NCBI GenBank assembly: GCA_038503075.1 | Contig: JBCAML010000015.1 | Coordinates: forward strand, 372,001-436,000 | Origin: Gyromitra esculenta | Taxonomy: Eukaryota > Ascomycota > Pezizomycetes > Pezizales > Discinaceae | Reading direction: 5' to 3' | Length of the DNA stretch: 64,000 nt | Part shown: piece after piece, positions 59,537 to 64,000 of the stretch | How the letters are laid out: each line of letters begins with the position of its first letter | Numbering within the stretch: position 1 is the first letter of the stretch | Made by a program: the position numbers and the translations under genes | The notes under the pieces: model-generated | Databases searched by the model: none | Told to the model about the DNA's origin: nothing | The model's input: the letters and a program-made list of their open reading frames with translations, nothing else

Positions 59537-60699
59537 TTAATAGCGATCTGAGAAACCACCGTATCCTTGGCTCATGCGGTTACCGCCATTGCTGTGATAT
59601 GTGCTGGTGGCGTATTCGCTCTGAGGAGCTTGGTGCTCATATATTGTTGTCCTTCGGTCTTCTTCTGGTAATAGCTCCTTAACTTCCCAGACATTTGTCT
59701 TTGTGCCAACACTGAACTCGAGATCTTCTTTGGTGATAGAATCCCAGTACTATTTTGAGGTCAGTGATCTGATGGACATAAAATTGCGATTGTAAATATC
59801 TACCTTGTAAACCATCATGACACCAAGCAAATTGCAGATCGAGGCGAAGAAGAGTCCGTCTAGGTAGTGATAAACCTCATCGCAGATTTTGCGACTGAAG
59901 ACATAGAGCATCACTTGTCCGACGACGAAGAAGAATACACCAAAGGTGATATCGCCCATAGGCCATCTATCTCCAAGAGTTCCGACCACCAAAATGACTT
60001 GGCAAGCAACATAGACGAACAAGAACAAGGCGTTGAGAATATAGAGCACGATGAACAATGGCGTCGTAGATGTAGGGTCTAGTCCAGCCCAACCTTGGAA
60101 AGTACAAATCGCAACACCGCCAGTCACGAGAAACATGACGAGCGAGCACAGTCGCAACAGCCACACGGAGAGAGCGGTACCATCCTCATAAACCTGGAAC
60201 CCGATAAAACCGTTGATAAGTAGACAGGTACACAGAGCAGATGATAGTCCGGCTTGAACAGCAACGAAATAAGCATAGGGAGCTGATCCGATGGGAACGA
60301 CGCCCGAATCAAGGCATAGCGAGATGACGGTGAGGAGCATAAACAAGTAGAAAAACGATGTGATCTCCTTCCGACCTGATTTAGGCTATTAGTGTCTGGA
60401 CATGTGAAAAATCGAGAAATAGGGGGATGAGGGGAGGAGAACTTACCAACGGCTGTGAATTTTGACCGTACGTGCAAGACCATTATCGAGCACATAACTA
60501 GAGAAAGAATATGCACAAAATCATTTGCAGCTTGGAATATCATCGTGTTTGCCCACTCTATGCTTCGAGAGTAACACAGCGCCTCGATCCCAGATCCGGT
60601 GCTGGAGAGGCTCTTCTGACTGTGGCCGTAAGGCCCCACAAGCGAACACAGCGGTATAGGAGCCGTTTCGCATATTGACTGGAAGCTCCCAAACGACAT
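59537..60699 (-). CDS. CHS7: Chitin synthase export chaperone CHS7
   Basis: ER membrane chaperone needed for chitin synthase (Chs3 class) to leave the ER. Three exons (60699-60447, 60375-59804, 59749-59537) join to 345 residues, about the family's size. The N-terminal [18 protein letters not shown] is the conserved lumenal start. About seven hydrophobic segments follow, with [53 protein letters not shown] and the [20 protein letters not shown] helix. The C-terminal tail [20 protein letters not shown] is characteristic, then a polar tail ending GGFSDRY. All features are intact. Introns are 54 and 71 nt with good consensus. Confidence 0.94.
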
Positions 60700-63600
60700 G
60701 ATGCTCGATGTTGGGGAGGGCGATGAGGTGGAGGGAAAGGTGACAAGGAGGGTCAGTCAGTTGAATCTGACGCTGTCGTCGTGAGGTTTAGGTTGCGCCA
60801 AGAGAGGGCTTAGGCGTGCTGGGAGATTGCAAGGCGATGGGAAGTCGAGGGGATGAAGAATAGCGGGCGAGGGGTCGAGGAGGCTAGCGGGGTGAACTGG
60901 AATGGGAGCTTTATCTCTTCCCTGCCTTTCTTTTCTGTTTTGCGTGTTCCCTTCCTTGTTTTCTGCCGTCGGCCTCTCAAAGCGCTGAGAATTCGGTGGT
61001 TGGTTTTGGGTGGTTGTTGTGGTGACAGCCCCTTGCATCACAGCGCCAACCTGTACCATCCGTGTTGCTTCCCACGCGTACATTTGAGTACCTGGCAGTC
61101 TCCATCTGCCTCGCTCGCTCGCTCGCTCACTCACTCACTCTCACTCGCTTGCTCGCTTCGTCCATCCAGTGCGCATTCCTGCCAATTCTCCTGGCCTAGC
61201 CACCCAATCAAACTCTCTCCGCTCCCGTCCCAGTCATGTGCTTGTATATTCCTACAAAGCCTTAGTCGCAAGGCTGGCGGCGGCATTTCTGCTTCCTCCA
61301 GTCCTGAATCCCATATCCTGGCTCTTGTATACTCGGACCTCTATCGAACTTTCCTTATCTTCCAAGGCCAGCTATTTGTGTAAATACCTCTCGGGAAAAC
61401 TGTCCAGACCAGGGTCATACAATCTGTTTGCACAACCAATGGGAATGGAGTGGAAGCTGATTCCTCGTGTTTGATTGATGGGGCATTTCTCCCGCAGCCA
61501 AAAAGCACCAATTGCCGATCCTCTGGGTCCAATTTTTCTTGGGCCGTGGGGTTCAATTCTTCCAAAATCGTTCTAACGGCCTTGCATATGGCTTGCGTCC
61601 CTCTCTGCTTCTCTGCTTCTTTGCTTCTTCCCATTCTCTTTAGTGCAACTTCGCGCTACGTATCAGGGTGGGTCTCTTTTCTTCTTCTCTGTGGCCCTAT
61701 GCCGCTATCTTATATTTTCTATTACTCTACTCAGTTTACTCTCTGTTTCAACCACGTTCCTTACTGTTGTTCTTTTCTTTTACCTTTATTTGCCGATCGT
61801 AATCGCTATCAGGACAGCTTCTGTTACGCAACTAAGGCAAGAAGAAACCAGCATCCATATCTTGTGACCTCCTCGGACTTCTGAGCTTCAGCCCATTATC
61901 TCGTTTTCGGTAACAATGTCGATAATATGAGGTGAGATAATATGCGTTAATCCCTAATAAAAAATAAAAAATGGGGGCGCATTGGGTTCGCATAAACATG
62001 GTTCTCAGCTTCGTTTCAATGTTTTCGGGAGAGGCTCTGCCGCAGAATAACGGGCAGGGTTGAGGTTAGGTGCGCAAACAAACAGTTTGTTTTTGTGAGT
62101 ATCTAGACAAGACGGCCAGGGATGAGTGTCTCGGAACTATACCAGCTGGATAGGGCGTCCATCTTGTTCATGGCGTCGAATATTAGCTGTGTCATGGCGA
62201 CTGTGGAGACCGTGAGGACTACTTTTTCTAATATATAAAGCAAGTCCTCGTTCCCATGATCCAGTACTTTTAAATATTCACTACATATCAACAGCTCTTT
62301 GTTTCGAACCAGTCACTGTGCTGAACTGAAGCTCGCATTCAATACTCTAGAATCTATCTTGTGACTTCAATCTCAAATATCTATTTTACTTCGGTCTAGA
62401 AGGCTACCTTGTGATCTCTCAGTTAAATCAACTATCTCCTAGGTAAGCTCTTACTTGAAGAAAACTGGTTTCTTTTATGATTTCAATTAATGTCCATATG
62501 GAGTCTCGTCTATATATAGATATATATCCGCTCCGTCTCAAGGTCCTGTCCTACCTACACAGCACAATGTGTGACTATATCATCATCTACCACTATCATG
62601 ACAACTGTACGAACCGTGAGCGTCACGCGCGCGAAGAGTCGAAAAAAGGCCCCACTAAAGAGATGTGCGGCCAAGCTCCCCATAAACAGTACGAGCGGGA
62701 GCCAGGAGAATGCCCATTATGCAAGCCCATAATGTAGAGGTTACTTTCACAGCCCCCTCTATCAGTTCTCGAATTCGGCGACAGATATTTAAAGCGTACA
62801 AAAACCCTTTATACTTCAGACAGAAATGGGAATAAAAGCCGTTCAGCACTTGAATCAAGGACGAAAGCCGTGGGGTGGGGCATGAATGTGGGGCGTGGGG
62901 TTATGGGTCTTGTGGATTTTTCTTTAATGGGTTTTTTTTTTCATGTTTCCTGTTATTCCACCACTCAATCATGGTTTCTTTTCATATGTGCAAGGGATTA
63001 GTCTTCTTTGGTAGACGATTTTTATGCACTTTGTGGGGTTTGCTTTAACGTTTCCCGGTTTCTTCTTGTTGGGGCTTTTGGTGGCTAGCGGCCCGTTTCA
63101 TTTCCGCATTTGCGGGTATGCTGTCCGGGTTTTCGTTCTCATAAGATGGATTCTATTGGGCCGTTATATCTCCACTTTTATTTGCTTTGTGCTACTAGGT
63201 TTTTTTTTTTTTTTTTGATGCACTCCGCTTTATTTACATCACATTTATTTGCACTGCGCACTCACTTCCAAGAATTTTTGATTCGTCCTCAACTTAAACT
63301 CCCTATTCGAGATATCGACAAATGCACTTCGCAGCCGTTCCTGGGTTTCCGTGTGAAAGGGATACTGTAATGTTGCTTTTTTTCTTTCGCTGAAAATGTA
63401 GAAACCTTTTAGAGCCATTTAGATGCCGTAGCGCCGTATCCCCTTGGTTGGATTAATTGCTTGCTCCTTTTTTTTCCAGGGGCCCTTCTAGAAACCCTCA
63501 AGACCAAGTACACGCAATTTGGTTTCCCAACAAGATCCATAATTCGCTTTTTCAGGGGCTGCTTCAGAATCTTTTAGAATATATATATCCTTCTGTGCTA

Positions 63601-63725
63601 CTATTTCTTTGCTTCTTCCTTTTGTCAGATTATGCAGGTTCATTCGTTCAAGCTGACAGGACAAGGAAGAGAGCTAACGGCCCGCGCCTGGGGTTAGAAC
63701 ATACATGTAAGGTAGATAAGTAGCT
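60700..63725. other. Upstream of CHS7 and right-edge spacer
   Basis: 60700-61900 is GC-moderate with CTCGCTCGCTCGCTCACT-type tandem steps (61105-61150) and pyrimidine tracts, the probable CHS7 promoter and leader. Beyond 61900 the DNA is AT-rich. The minus frame at 61341-61634 (97 codons) and the plus frame at 62477-62737 have no recognisable motif. Poly-T runs occur at 62930 and 63200. TACATGTA is at 63702. Confidence 0.4.
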
Positions 63726-63859
63726 ACTCGGGGCACGCATGAAGAGCCTGAACATGCAAGTGCAGTTGACCAGCCAATCCGTTAATGTGCTAGCTGGTGA
63801 CGAATCAAAAATCGCTACCAGTAAAAGTCGTGTTCAGGCTCTTCATGCCTGCCCCGAGT
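63726..63859. mobile_element. MITE-like element, copy B
   Basis: The left end ACTCGGGGCACGCATGAAGA, continuing GCCTGAACA, and the right end TGTTCAGGCTCTTCATGCC, continuing TGCCCCGAGT, are reverse complements with one mismatch over about 28 bases. Total length is 134 bases with no coding capacity. A second, decayed copy is at 962-1072. No clear target duplication is seen. Confidence 0.75.
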
Positions 63860-64000
63860 GATGCGAATATGTAGGACTAAAAAATAATAATAACGGTGTA
63901 TACATGTACATGCAGTCATAGATTCGATTGGGCTACCTGGAGTGTTACGAGTCTAATTATGTGAGATTAGGACAGTCGGACCCTCGGTCAAAGCTACCAA
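63860..64000. other. Right-edge spacer
   Basis: AT-rich sequence with AATAATAATAA and TACATGTACATG (63901). Nothing recognisable. Confidence 0.4.

Noticed and set aside
60853..61383. 176-codon plus frame upstream of CHS7
   Set aside because: It reads through CTCGCTCG-type simple repeats and pyrimidine tracts typical of a fungal leader.

Overview
The window looks like nuclear DNA from a filamentous ascomycete. The protein-coding genes are typical of filamentous fungi: a chitin synthase export chaperone, verprolin, an alternative NADH dehydrogenase, a CorA-type magnesium transporter, exocyst SEC5, a TRAPP subunit and EDC3. Introns are short (about 50-100 nt) with GT..AG ends. Low gene density, many introns per gene and decayed mobile DNA suggest a Pezizomycete-like genome. 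That is inference, since no species marker is present.

Layout. 1-1.6 kb: no secure gene, one decayed inverted-repeat element. 1.7-4.5 kb: PIF1 helicase (-). 5.8-6.5 kb: an unrecognised gene relic broken by one TGA. 8.9-10.5 kb: ZRG17-like zinc transporter (+), convergent with a low-complexity hydrophilic protein gene (10.9-12.8 kb, -). That gene is divergent from SEC5 (13.9-17.0 kb, +). 17-23.5 kb: AT-rich and gene-free, with a foldback element, two LTR-like relics, a terminal-inverted-repeat element and tRNA-like pieces. 23.5-24.3 kb: alpha/beta hydrolase (-). 25.9-28.2 kb: 12-exon CorA transporter (+). 28.5-31.7 kb: compound tandem-repeat block. 32.1-32.9 kb: TRS31 (-), divergent from EDC3 (34.1-36.8 kb, +). 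37.8-40.0 kb: external NADH dehydrogenase (-). 41.6-43.6 kb: PHO80/CLG1-type cyclin (-). 43.6-55.8 kb: long gene-poor tract with one near-perfect hairpin. 55.8-57.3 kb: verprolin (-). 59.5-60.7 kb: CHS7 (-). 60.7-64 kb: no secure gene, one inverted-repeat element.

The genes are mostly housekeeping. Several act in polarised secretion and wall growth (SEC5, TRS31, CHS7, verprolin), but nothing indicates a functional cluster and no biosynthetic or defence cluster was seen. The most unusual structure is the 28.5-31.7 kb block. Its first part is built of repeat units that each carry an intron-like segment, preceded by a TATA-like promoter. It grades into a 79-bp array and then a 57-61-bp array, all sharing an ATTCAA/ATTCAG word. 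It could be the source of a repetitive spliced noncoding RNA, but only transcript data can tell. All exon joins given here were derived by hand from reading frame, splice signals and remembered family conservation.
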